DNA from: Patiria pectinifera
Lineage: Eukaryota > Echinodermata > Asteroidea > Valvatida > Asterinidae
DNA: 64,000 bases
Reading direction: 5' to 3'
NCBI GenBank assembly: GCA_029964075.1
Contig: CM057147.1
Coordinates: 26,185,513 to 26,249,512 of the forward strand
The translations under genes and the position numbers were made by a program. Under the pieces are notes generated by a model. That model searched no databases, was not told where the DNA came from, and saw only the letters and a program-made list of their open reading frames with translations. Positions 55,431 through 64,000 of this stretch are shown piece by piece (positions within the stretch are counted from its first letter, which is position 1; every line of letters begins with the position of its first letter).

Positions 55431-55436
55431 TTTAAA
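55374..55436 (-). promoter_or_regulatory. -1 ribosomal frameshift signal at the gag-pol junction
   Basis: On the minus strand the last gag codons read CCT TTA AAC TAA. T_TTA_AAC (55436-55430) is a canonical slippery heptamer in the correct frame, directly before the gag stop. After a 7-nt spacer, CCCACCTGT (55422-55414) pairs perfectly with ACAGGTGGG (55382-55374) across a 31-nt loop. Slipping back one base puts ribosomes in the pol frame, which is open from here. Confidence 0.85.
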
Positions 55437-56254
55437 GGATTACCTAAGACATCGAAAGTAGCTCGGCAATACCGCCATTTGTGACCTGTGCGACCACATC
55501 TGTGACAAGTAAATGGATAACGATTGGATTGTTGAGGATTAGCTCTACCAGGTGAAATTGGTTTCTTTTGATTTTGTTCCTTCTGTTGTTCCAACCTATC
55601 CAACCTATTCGCAATTGAATTCATGGTTACTGTAAGTGATTGCAGAGTGGAATGGATGGCATTTACAGAAACACTAGGATCAGTATCATTTGCTTTCAAT
55701 CTATCCGGCTCATGAGCTGTTTGTTGCACAGAGATAGCCAGTCTAGCATAATCAAGAGCATCATGGAATGATTTCGGTTGTTTAGAAAATACAAATGCCC
55801 GAATGGATGGTAATAATCCACGTACAAATATGGAAAGACACTCTGCACTTGATTTCTTAACTTGTTGACACATGTGCATAATATCTGAAGCATAATCATC
55901 CAATGTTTCGGAAGGTAGTTGTTTTCGTTCAAGCAATTTTGTTTCAACTTGCCACACCCAAGAGTCACCTTGAAAATGTTTCTTCAAAATCGTTTGGATA
56001 CTCTCTACTGAATTTTTGTCTTCATTCGGCACACTTTCTAGAAAAATTCGGGCGTGGCCAAATATTCGAGACTGTAAAGCCAAGACTTTTTTGGCATCTG
56101 CAAAATCTCTTAATGAGGCCAAAGTCCTAAATCTAGAAATAAATTCGTCTACGTCCTCTTCGGGAAGACCTGAATATTTTAGTCCAGAAGAGGCTAAATC
56201 ATATTTGGTGCCCGACATTGTTGGTTTTTCTTCTAGATCGACTTCCATAAACAT
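55427..56254 (-). CDS. gag: Gag with CCHC zinc knuckle
   Basis: A 275-aa protein from ATG 56254 (MFMEVDLEEK). The central part is a retrotransposon Gag capsid-like domain (LPEEDVDEFISRFRTLAS, IQTILKKHFQGD, LLERKQLPSETLDDYASD). The C-terminal part has a basic stretch and one CX2CX4HX4C zinc knuckle (CHRCGRTGHKWRYC) for RNA binding. It ends four residues after VLGN at the frameshift heptamer. The second Met (56248) is a possible start. It forms the particle in which the element is reverse transcribed in the cytoplasm. Confidence 0.88.
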   Translation of the reverse strand: MFMEVDLEEKPTMSGTKYDLASSGLKYSGLPEEDVDEFISRFRTLASLRDFADAKKVLALQSRIFGHARIFLESVPNEDKNSVESIQTILKKHFQGDSWVWQVETKLLERKQLPSETLDDYASDIMHMCQQVKKSSAECLSIFVRGLLPSIRAFVFSKQPKSFHDALDYARLAISVQQTAHEPDRLKANDTDPSVSVNAIHSTLQSLTVTMNSIANRLDRLEQQKEQNQKKPISPGRANPQQSNRYPFTCHRCGRTGHKWRYCRATFDVLGNPLN

Positions 56255-56524
56255 TGAAGGATTGATACTTGAACACAGAAATCAAATGAAACTAATTTGG
56301 ACAATCCGCCACTTTATATCATTTACTGTATAATTCTACAACTGTGTCCAGTATAACCTTTAATACTTTATTTACAAAAGAAAATGAAACCTACGAAACT
56401 GATGTCACTTTGAAAAATAAAAATAACTTACCGTGCCCGGCAAGGGCAGCTGACCGGGGCGTTGGCCGTCAGAGTCCGGAATGAAGGACCGGGAAAGCTC
56501 CGTGTAAGAACACAGAGTTGGTGC

Positions 56525-56537
56525 GGATCTTCCACCA
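56525..56537 (-). other. tRNA primer-binding site
   Basis: TGGTGGAAGATCC on the minus strand, two bases inside the 5' LTR edge. It would pair with a tRNA 3' end of GGATCTTCCACCA; which tRNA has that end in this species is not known from the window. Confidence 0.6.
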
Positions 56538-56539
56538 TT

Positions 56540-56841
56540 TCTTATGATGCTTGTGATGTAGCGAATTAGGAATTTATAAGAACAGACATTGGACAACTCA
56601 AATCCAAACACAGGAAACTTAAACTCTGCTTCCAAATAATTTAATATGACTACAGAAAATGGTACAGAAAGTCATGATGAAGCCAACGCCCTGAAGCCAA
56701 CTGCCACGAACAATGAATACGGGCGTGCTTATATAGCCACACAAGATTAGGAGGGTATTACAAGAATTTGTATTATAAGAGCGCCAAGTCTGGTATTACA
56801 TAAGAGCGCCACGTCTGGTATTACATAAGAGCGCCACAACA
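56540..56841 (-). repeat. 5' LTR
   Basis: 302 bp, identical base for base to 50228-50529 as far as I can read. It carries the promoter of the element; TATATAAGC lies in the middle. Confidence 0.85.
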
Positions 56842-56845
56842 CTAG

Positions 56846-58968
56846 CTAGTCAGATTCCCTTTGTGGTTTATTTGAAGAAAGATGTTCATTTTTGTTAAAT
56901 TCAAGATTTAAAACGGAGGGCACCCGGGGGCACGGACATCTGTTGGGGGAGGGCACGTCCCCCGGCCCCGCGGTTCCCCTCTCACCGTGCGCCCCTCCCC
57001 CCGTGCCACAAAAAAATTACGTCCACAAAAACAAGACAATTAAGTAAAACTGAAATCGATAAAAGGTTCCTAATTAGCTCAAACGCTTTTTTTTTCAGTA
57101 TCATTTGATTAGCACGTTTGATTACAATAAACACGTCACAAAGACTGGTTGAAACTTCAATTATTTAAATCGTATAAATGCGATTTTCAATAAAAAATAA
57201 AATTAGACGTTTGAGATATAGGTTGGTATTTATGTGGCATTTCATTGCTTTTTAATCCATTTACTTGCGAAGTTGTAGGGGTTTGTTTTGAAAAATTTGT
57301 CTTCACGTACGTGCAACCAACACATATATGCTATATAGGGTTGTGAGCAAATACAATGTCTACGTTATTTTTTCCAGTGTTGTCGATATTTGGAATATAA
57401 CATTCAACTTAGAACTTCGATAATGTGTACCGAGATATGCTAACTGATTAGTGATGTTAAGTTGAAGTATCTACATGTCTTATACAGCAACGCTAAAATT
57501 AGGTAAATATAACGACGTAGCTGAGAATTGCATTACTAGATTCCCTGCGACAAACCTTCATGTCGGTTGCCTTAAATTATTTTATTAAGTAGATTCTACT
57601 TAATAATTATAATATTAACTAATTCTTGTAGCACCAAATCCGTCAAAATTGACGCTCAAGGCGCTTCACAGAAATAAAAATGAACCAGTTAGAATTTAAA
57701 AACATTTAAAAATTATACAAAGAAAAGCTTTAAAATAACTAAATGAACATGAAAAAAATGTCTAAAACAGGCAGGTTAAAACGGACAGACACAGTAAAGC
57801 AACAGCGAGACGACCACGATAAAGAGACTTAGAAAAGACTTACACAAACAGTGGGAAACACACACCAAACGGACAGATAACAGAATAACCATTCTAAAAT
57901 TTAAAAAGTTAATATTTAAAATACAAGTAGGTGTACACATTTAAATTGTTTAAAACAGGCAGATAAAAACGATGCAGACAGATGCAGAACTTCAATCAAG
58001 TGTACAGAGAGACGACCATGACAGAGAGAATTAACAGCATGACAGCCATAACGTACAAAACATAAATAAAAAAGTGACGCTCAAGGTGCTTTATCACAGA
58101 ACTACAAATAAACCAGTTACGATTTAAATTTAAATCTTAAATACAACCTACAATTATGATTGATTATAAGTAATAGGCTACTTACTAAAACAAAGTGAGG
58201 TTGCAATAAATTAAAATTATTACTATTTGAAATCAGTTTTACACTGTTAATTCAAAGTGGGTTGCCTTAATAAGTAGATTTCGAAATGATTTGATTTAAT
58301 CAATACTAATTAGGGCCTACTTTGAAACGGAAATAGCAATAAGTAAAACTAATTACAACAAGTTTAAATGACCATTGAGGAAGAAATCCCTCCATGAAAT
58401 GGTGGAACATAATTAAGGTAACAGAGTTGCCGCATTGCAAAGATCGAATCTTTACTTCTGACACGGCGGACACTTTGTGGAATTCGCATACCTACGTATG
58501 TCCAGCCGTAAATTTCTTGAGCGTTTCCCCATGCAGTACTTTCAGACGATTTAATGTCGTGTTTCGTGTAAACATAAAATGTACAAGTATACACAAAGCA
58601 CTGACGTGCACGTTGTTTTCGCTGAGCACCGAAACAGCTCGATTTTCGAGAATCAAAATTTTCACCGCCGAAATTCGTACTCGCAAGAATAACACAAAAC
58701 GGCCTAAAACACCATACGTACCACCCCCATCTTATCGACGCTCCTGTGCGTAAACATTTAAATTGATATGACCCGCTACGGAGGTCGTAAGGACAATGAC
58801 GCGATACCGTATAAAATCTGAGTAACATGAGGTTGAGGCAGTGTACACGTTCAGCACTTAGTCGGGACGATCAAGAGGTAGGAATCTTTGGGGGGGGGCT
58901 GTTAATGTTCATAAATGTCTATTTTGAACCCAAAAAAAGATGCTGTTTAATTGAAGTTGCATGCCTGA
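56846..58968. other. Repeat-rich region 3' of TRIM-S H
   Basis: It starts with the right half of the dispersed repeat (to about 57000). Between 57634 and 58140 a segment is repeated: TGACGCTCAAGG-GCTT at 57650 and 58075, ACCAGTTA-GATTTAAA after each, and AAAACAGGCAG-TAAAACG at about 57762 and 57953. A 154-codon minus-strand open frame at 58364-58828 has no recognisable family. No gene is supported. Confidence 0.45.
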
Positions 58969-60141
58969 TCACACAGGGTGATATATGCTAACAGACTCCC
59001 GTGCAGCCACTACCAAATCACCGTTTGGGGTGAGCGTGATACCTCGCGGTGAGCCGCATCCCTTGATCACGCACCCGATGTGCTCGCCATCAGCACTGAA
59101 TCGGTGAATCTCACCGCCCGATGATGACCAATCAACATTCATGGCGACGTAAATGTCACCGTCTTTGTCACAGCACACCCCTGCAGGGCCCATGGAATCA
59201 GGACAGTCGCTGGGCATACCTACCGAGAATATCTCATCGCCGTTGGTATCTATCGACCGTAACTTTTTCCACCTAAAATTAGAGTAGATCAAGCGTTGCT
59301 TGTAGCAGGTCATGTGCTCACTGACCCTTTGGTCGGACAGTGTGTCGATTAAGGATCCATCTGGGGAAAAGAGAACTATGTTTTGACGATAGCTGCTTCC
59401 GATTGCAATCTGATTGTTTTCATTCACTGCCAGGCATGATGGTGCAGTCATAACGTCCTCAAGGTCGAAATGGTGAAGGAGCTCCTTTTGCCGATTGTAG
59501 ACCTTGACTTCACGCTTATCATCGGAATAATTGAGAACAATCAGTTCGTCATCCTTGTTGACGGCCAATCGCCTAGGGTTTGTAAGACCTTCCATTTCGA
59601 CTTCATGGCATAGCACAGGGGATTTGGGTTTACCTGACGCTAAAATGCGTATAAGCTTGCTCATTCCATATTGTACGGCAAAGGCTACGTTGTCAGAAAA
59701 TGCTGCAACATGGAAAATACTTCTAAAGGTGTCTGAGCTTGGCCTTTCAGGAATGTATCCTCCTACTTCTGTCTCCAATCGCCATTTCTCACTCAAGCAT
59801 TGGAACTCTAAAGATGATTCTGATGATCCTTGACCTTCCAGCAGCTCTTCCTGCTTTGCGACCTCCTCCACCAGGGAACTGAGTGTAAAGTCGCTGGGCA
59901 ACTCTTCGACGTTATTACCTTTCAGCTTGGTGTCCCCCCTGCACACGGGGCACTTAAGCATGGAACTGTACGGATTCACTCTCTGCTTGAGCTCAACGAG
60001 GCATTCCAGGCAGAAACTGTGAAGACACTCCAGCATTTTGGGTTCAGTGAATCGATTGGAGCAGATGCTGCATTCCAGGTGTCCCTCGCTGATCTTAGCT
60101 AACACTGACTTGGCCGTCATCGCAGACGTATGGGTCGCCAT
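58969..60141 (-). CDS. TRIM-S H: divergent RING-propeller protein
   Basis: A 390-aa single-exon protein from ATG 60141 (MATHTSAMTAK). RING C24-C67 is intact and the N-terminal 100 residues are close to the other S proteins. CRGDT replaces CRRDT after the last cysteine. The Pro/Ser linker is absent: after LLEGQGS there are only a few residues (SESSLEFQ) before the propeller (about 115-390). The propeller is clearly diverged but keeps GPAGVCCDKDGDIYVAM, GGEIHRFSADGEHIGCV and GSPRGITLTPNGDLVVAA. No B-box or coiled coil. Acceptor TTTTCACAG lies upstream, with a leader exon donor at 60922. A predicted RING E3 ligase with unknown target. Confidence 0.85.
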   Translation of the reverse strand: MATHTSAMTAKSVLAKISEGHLECSICSNRFTEPKMLECLHSFCLECLVELKQRVNPYSSMLKCPVCRGDTKLKGNNVEELPSDFTLSSLVEEVAKQEELLEGQGSSESSLEFQCLSEKWRLETEVGGYIPERPSSDTFRSIFHVAAFSDNVAFAVQYGMSKLIRILASGKPKSPVLCHEVEMEGLTNPRRLAVNKDDELIVLNYSDDKREVKVYNRQKELLHHFDLEDVMTAPSCLAVNENNQIAIGSSYRQNIVLFSPDGSLIDTLSDQRVSEHMTCYKQRLIYSNFRWKKLRSIDTNGDEIFSVGMPSDCPDSMGPAGVCCDKDGDIYVAMNVDWSSSGGEIHRFSADGEHIGCVIKGCGSPRGITLTPNGDLVVAARESVSIYHPV

Positions 60142-60921
60142 CCTTAAACTTGATTGCAGCCGTCTCAGGTCTGTGAAAATGAAAGAATGGAAATAATCCC
60201 CTCGTCTGGATTCTTTTGTTTTCTACGACTTTACCTGAAATCAATGGTCAATAACCACAACGCACAAGCGCGTCATTCAACGAAACGAGATTTTAACGCT
60301 TCTTGTGTCACAATGGAAAGACTGACTGTACTTTAACGGAAAGTGTGATTTGAGCATGATTATAAGCAAAAGGTTTGGAGGAGTGGGAGGAGTAGAAAGG
60401 TTCCCGGGGAAACCGTGCACATAAAAACACTGGACTACACTGCGCTTCCGTTTCACATGAACAAAGGCCTGTCAAAAGTGAAGGCAAACAAGCTCTCTTT
60501 TGTATAGGGGTCTTTCAATTACAGACAAAGTGTCCGAGATAAAAGTGTTGTGTTTGTTTATTTAATTGTTTTATTGCATGTCCATGTCAGCAGTAAGATA
60601 TTCTGTGCATTTAAGCTGAGCGCAAAATCTTCATTTAGACGCGTGGGAGAGATTGCGTGAGCCAGTGAAAGCATAGATTCATTAAAACACCAGTTTTCAT
60701 CGGTTGCTGTGTGTTACCATTCAGCACTCCAGACTCAAGAACCATTGAGTTTCAAGCAAATGGGTCTGGGAGCTAGATGCGCCATTAATAACAATAAAAT
60801 TCACGGATGTCCGCGCCCGTCCACGGGCCACATTGCTTTTTGACCATAAATGTCCATAATTCACAAAAGATTTCATTCTCTGGAATCAGTCTTAAAAGAA
60901 CGAAGATAATTTCACACTTAC

Positions 60922-61105
60922 CCCAGAAGATAATTTTTCCTGTAGGCCCTAGCTATACGTCTGTTGCCAGTTTATACTATTTTCCCGCTGCTGAGCAATG
61001 GTCATAGATATATAACCTCGATTTACGACTCAACATACATTTCTCACAGTAGGAAACGTATAAGTGTTGTTGCAGTGTGTCGGTAAATTCCAAAATCTAT
61101 TTATA
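60922..61105 (-). promoter_or_regulatory. TRIM-S H promoter and leader exon
   Basis: TATAAATA at 61098-61105 (minus) is followed downstream by sequence shared with the other S genes (TTTACCGACACACTGCAACA, GAGAAATGTNTGTTG). The leader ends at donor CTGG|GGTAAGTGTG near 60922. The intron is about 750 bp. Confidence 0.55.
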
Positions 61106-63427
61106 GAGGGTAACACAATTGTAGGGTCCATAAAGATATATATTCAGTTGCCTCATGCAGTGAAACCTATGTAGTCTGGTTCCAAGATCAAAGATCGTCT
61201 GATCTGGGAAACAAACAGCAGGGGGATTTACAGAGCATATACATAGCCTTTTGACTTGATGAAAACAATAGGGGGTTTTCACGTACAATATTGATACGCA
61301 ACAGCGGGTTACATTATAATAAAGTTTAGCTACACTGCACAAGGCATAGGCCTATTGTGTTCGTGTGTAATTGGACGTAAAGAGCCCATGTAGTGTATTT
61401 TGTAATGCTATCCTTCAAACTGCACCTTTGTTTCCCATTTAACCTTATTTTCAATTTTCGTTCTGCCATTTTTGAGAGTATTTTACGTCATTTTTTGCAT
61501 AGTCAAATTGCACATTCTGAGCAAAAGTGTAATGTCATTTCAGGCAGAAACCTTCAATGTTAATACAGCTGTTGCAGCAAGAAAATTGTGGATGTTCTGC
61601 TGCGTATTTCCTTGGCGATTCGTTGTGTTTGTACATGGCAGTAAGCCAATGAGCACACTTTTCTTACAAAATGGTTTGCATAGAGCAAATTCTCGGGTTC
61701 ACAAATTGAACAGAAAACTGAACGGTGTATTCCTGAACTGACATCACGACAACAGCTCCCTCACTTGTCAGGAAATGGGCAAAAGAAGTGCGGGTTTCTA
61801 AAATAATGTCAAGTATAGTTTTCATACATTTAAGAAGAGTAGAAAGTTGCACAAAATATGTTACTCTGTAAAATTCATGTCGTGGATCCCGTAAATAGTA
61901 TTTCTAGTCTGACTTGTTGACTGGAAAATTGGCTGTGAATGGGTATACTCAGGGCAGCTAAAGCAATCATTGATAGCGACAAGATTTCCTGTCAATTTTC
62001 AAGAACTATGAAACGAAGAATCAGTGTTTAGACCACGTAATCTTTAGACCGCACACGGAAAATGAGTAACTTTTGTCCCGGCAAACCTTTGAAAAGGAAT
62101 AGACGAATATGGGCACGTAATCACATAAATTATTGGAAAAGTGTTGTGCACGCCATTATACAGAGCAACTGGTCCTGTACGCAGTATCTGGAAGAAAAAA
62201 AACATAGCTAAACCTTCACTGTACGTTGGTCACGTGACCATGGATTTTTGTCTAAATTGAATACCTGATGGCTTCAGGCAAAGAGAACATGGTTTTGCAT
62301 CACTAAACTAATTTATTTGAAATGACCAAAATTCATTACATTCTCTTCACATGTAAGTATATCTACAACATTATCCCGCTACAATGGACTTGATGTAACA
62401 TTATCAAAGGCATTTTAACAGAAGATGGTGGCCATTGTGAAAAATGGCGACCATTTGTATCTCAGAGGAAATCTGCGATGGCCCTATAGGCCCAATAGCT
62501 AAAAATGCAATTACTGCATGCCAAATATCATGCTTCTATCATCAAAGAAACGATTTATGTACTATATACCTCGTCATTATAGTGATGTACATATATTCAG
62601 GTTGCTTAGATCCACTTTTTGACAAGATCGTGACCGATGGTCCAAAGCACCAAACTTGGCAGATAGTTTCTTATAGCCATGTAGAAAATATTTAGAAGGG
62701 GTGATACATGAAATTCTTTTTAGGAAGGGTGCCTAATCTGCATAAATCATAAATGGCCACAATAATATGCATTTATTTACATATTTTGACATTCTTTGTT
62801 TGAGTATATGACCTCGATAACGTTAGGCTAGTCACTAAAACAAAACAAAAATCTGAAACACCAAAGAACTAACCTAATCAATAGCCGTATTTAAAGCCAT
62901 AACTATTTAATCCATCATTAAGCCCCATCTACAACCACGAGGAAGCATCTCACTAATGAAACTTTTAAATCGATATGTTTAAATTGCTATCAACGAAAAG
63001 CTGAGACCTTCTTAAAGGATGAAGCTATTTTGTTTACTCGAATAAGCTTAGCAAAATGAAGTGGGACGTACAGATTGCCCTACATCTTTCCTTAACTTCG
63101 TGTAAATGAAACTAAAAATATCATACATTTTGGAAATCCAAAATTTAACTGCTAGATTGTTATACTCATACCTGTACACAATTATTCTTTTTAACATTAT
63201 GTAGACCATCACTGACAAAACATGATTATTGTTAATTGGGTCCGAGTTGGATATGGTCCGAGTTGTTTTTGGTCCAAGAGGTCTTGGTTCAAGTCTTGAT
63301 CCCAGTTAGTCTTGATCCCAGTGGACTGGGTGCGAGTTGGTGCATGCGGGTCCGCGATTTCACGGCCTCCGACTTCGTGGTATAGCAACGAACCAGACAC
63401 GATACCGGCCATTTGGGGAAAGGACAG
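61106..63427. other. Intergenic between TRIM-S H and the partial TRIM
   Basis: No gene is seen. 63236-63340 holds degenerate GGTCCGAGTTG units and a doubled CTTGATCCCAGT. The remainder is AT-rich single-copy-like sequence without structure I can support. Confidence 0.4.
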
Positions 63428-64000
63428 TTATTTACAGTGAAAAATGTGTACTGAATTCCCCGCAGCCACCACCAGACTGTCCTCCTTTGCAGAAATTGCA
63501 ATACCGCGTGGGGAGCCGCAGTCCTGAACCAGGCACCGGACGTATTTACCGTCTAGGCCAAAGTGATGGATTTCCCCACTGGAGGACCCGAGCCCACAGA
63601 CGGCCAAGTAGATGCTGCCATCCCCGCCGCAGCAAACCCCGGCAGGCCCCCAGTTCCGGGCCATGCTCTGGGTGGTATCCACGCAGAAGACGAGCTTGCC
63701 GTGGTAGTCCACTGCAACTAGCTTCTTTCTGTCCCAGTTGGTGAAAATGAGCCTCTGCCCAGAGGCCGTCAGGTTCTCGATGGTCATTGCGGCGGGCACT
63801 CTCCTCAGTAGAGACCCATTCGGATGATGCAGGGAGATCTGCTCAGTTTTCTCGTATCCCACCGCAATTAGATTACCATCGTCCACGGCCAGGCACATGG
63901 GTTTGCTGTGCGGCCCTTGACCGGGCGTGAACTGATGAACGAGCGTGTACATGCGCTTCCGATCGAAGATCTTCACTAAAGGGCCGTCCAGCGTCAGAAG
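63428..64000 (-). CDS. TRIM-L-like propeller, 3' part (gene continues beyond the window)
   Basis: The minus-strand frame is open from the window edge to the stop at 63428, about 190 codons. It aligns with the last part of the TRIM-L propeller: VKIFDRKRMYTLVHQFTPG, MCLAVDDGNLIAVGYEK, QRLIFTNWDRKKLVAVDYHG, GPAGVCCGGDGSIYLAV and GSPRGIAISAKEDSLVVAA. Codon choice is more GC-rich than in the array genes. RING and B-boxes, if present, lie to the right of 64000. It is the most diverged family member here, so it probably predates the 9-kb amplification. Confidence 0.8.
   Translation of the reverse strand, partial: LLTLDGPLVKIFDRKRMYTLVHQFTPGQGPHSKPMCLAVDDGNLIAVGYEKTEQISLHHPNGSLLRRVPAAMTIENLTASGQRLIFTNWDRKKLVAVDYHGKLVFCVDTTQSMARNWGPAGVCCGGDGSIYLAVCGLGSSSGEIHHFGLDGKYVRCLVQDCGSPRGIAISAKEDSLVVAAGNSVHIFHCK

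Larger units (their letters stand above)
50228..56841 (-). mobile_element. Ty3/gypsy LTR retrotransposon with chromodomain, apparently intact
   Basis: The element is 6.6 kb, with two 302-bp LTRs that I read as identical, an uninterrupted gag and an uninterrupted pol in order PR-RT-RH-IN-chromodomain. CTAG flanks both sides (50224-50227 and 56842-56845), a candidate 4-bp target duplication. A primer-binding site follows the 5' LTR and a purine-rich tract precedes the 3' LTR. Identical LTRs mean recent insertion. It lies within a dispersed repeat whose two halves are at about 50064 and 56895. An env-like frame is absent. Confidence 0.93.

Noticed and set aside
58364-58828. 154-codon minus-strand open frame 3' of TRIM-S H
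   Set aside because: No family similarity, overlapped by an antisense frame of similar length, no supporting signals.

Overview
The window is animal nuclear DNA, most likely from a marine invertebrate deuterostome. It has spliced genes with GT-AG introns, many TA-flanked MITEs, a Metaviridae-type LTR retrotransposon and a tandem array of TRIM-like genes ending in beta-propellers. The frequent 'aggcctag'-type words and the TRIM expansion recall echinoderms, but the species is an inference.

Layout. Positions 1-11183 are almost entirely transposable elements. A 7.1 kb PIF/Harbinger element (696-7809) carries a transposase (+) and a three-exon Myb/SANT-like partner gene (-). It appears to have landed inside a small MITE (ends 440 and 7922). 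A 3.26 kb giant palindrome (7928-11183, target duplication CTTGGC) lies directly beside it. Positions 12491-15020 hold a complete four-exon short-chain dehydrogenase of the retinol dehydrogenase 11-14 type (+). Related MITEs lie in its second intron and just past its stop.

From 17444 to about 49605 there is a minus-strand array of RING/propeller genes. TRIM-L genes (RING, two B-boxes, coiled coil, NHL-like propeller; 666-672 aa) are at 17444, 23212, 31894 and 40888. TRIM-S genes (RING joined directly to the propeller; 418-424 aa) are at 29102, 38086 and 47021. From about 23017 onward one L+S pair forms an approximately 9 kb unit present three times head to tail. Junctions are readable at about 31731 and 40725, and the last unit ends near 49605. 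Each L and S gene has its coding sequence in one exon, preceded by a 5'-UTR intron; TATA-like boxes lie upstream of most. A further TRIM-S gene (58969-60141) and the 3' part of a TRIM-L-like gene running off the right edge (63428-64000) continue the family.

A young, apparently intact Ty3/gypsy retrotransposon (50228-56841, minus) separates the array from the distal TRIM genes. Its two 302 bp LTRs read as identical. Gag and Pol are both open and are linked by a textbook -1 frameshift site (TTTAAAC, 7-nt spacer, 9-bp stem). Pol ends in a chromodomain.

How it fits together. The TRIM genes are probably E3 ubiquitin ligases of a rapidly expanding, possibly innate-immune family. The S genes look like L genes that lost the B-box and coiled-coil dimerisation modules. 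The rest of the window is dominated by mobile DNA and degenerate repeats.
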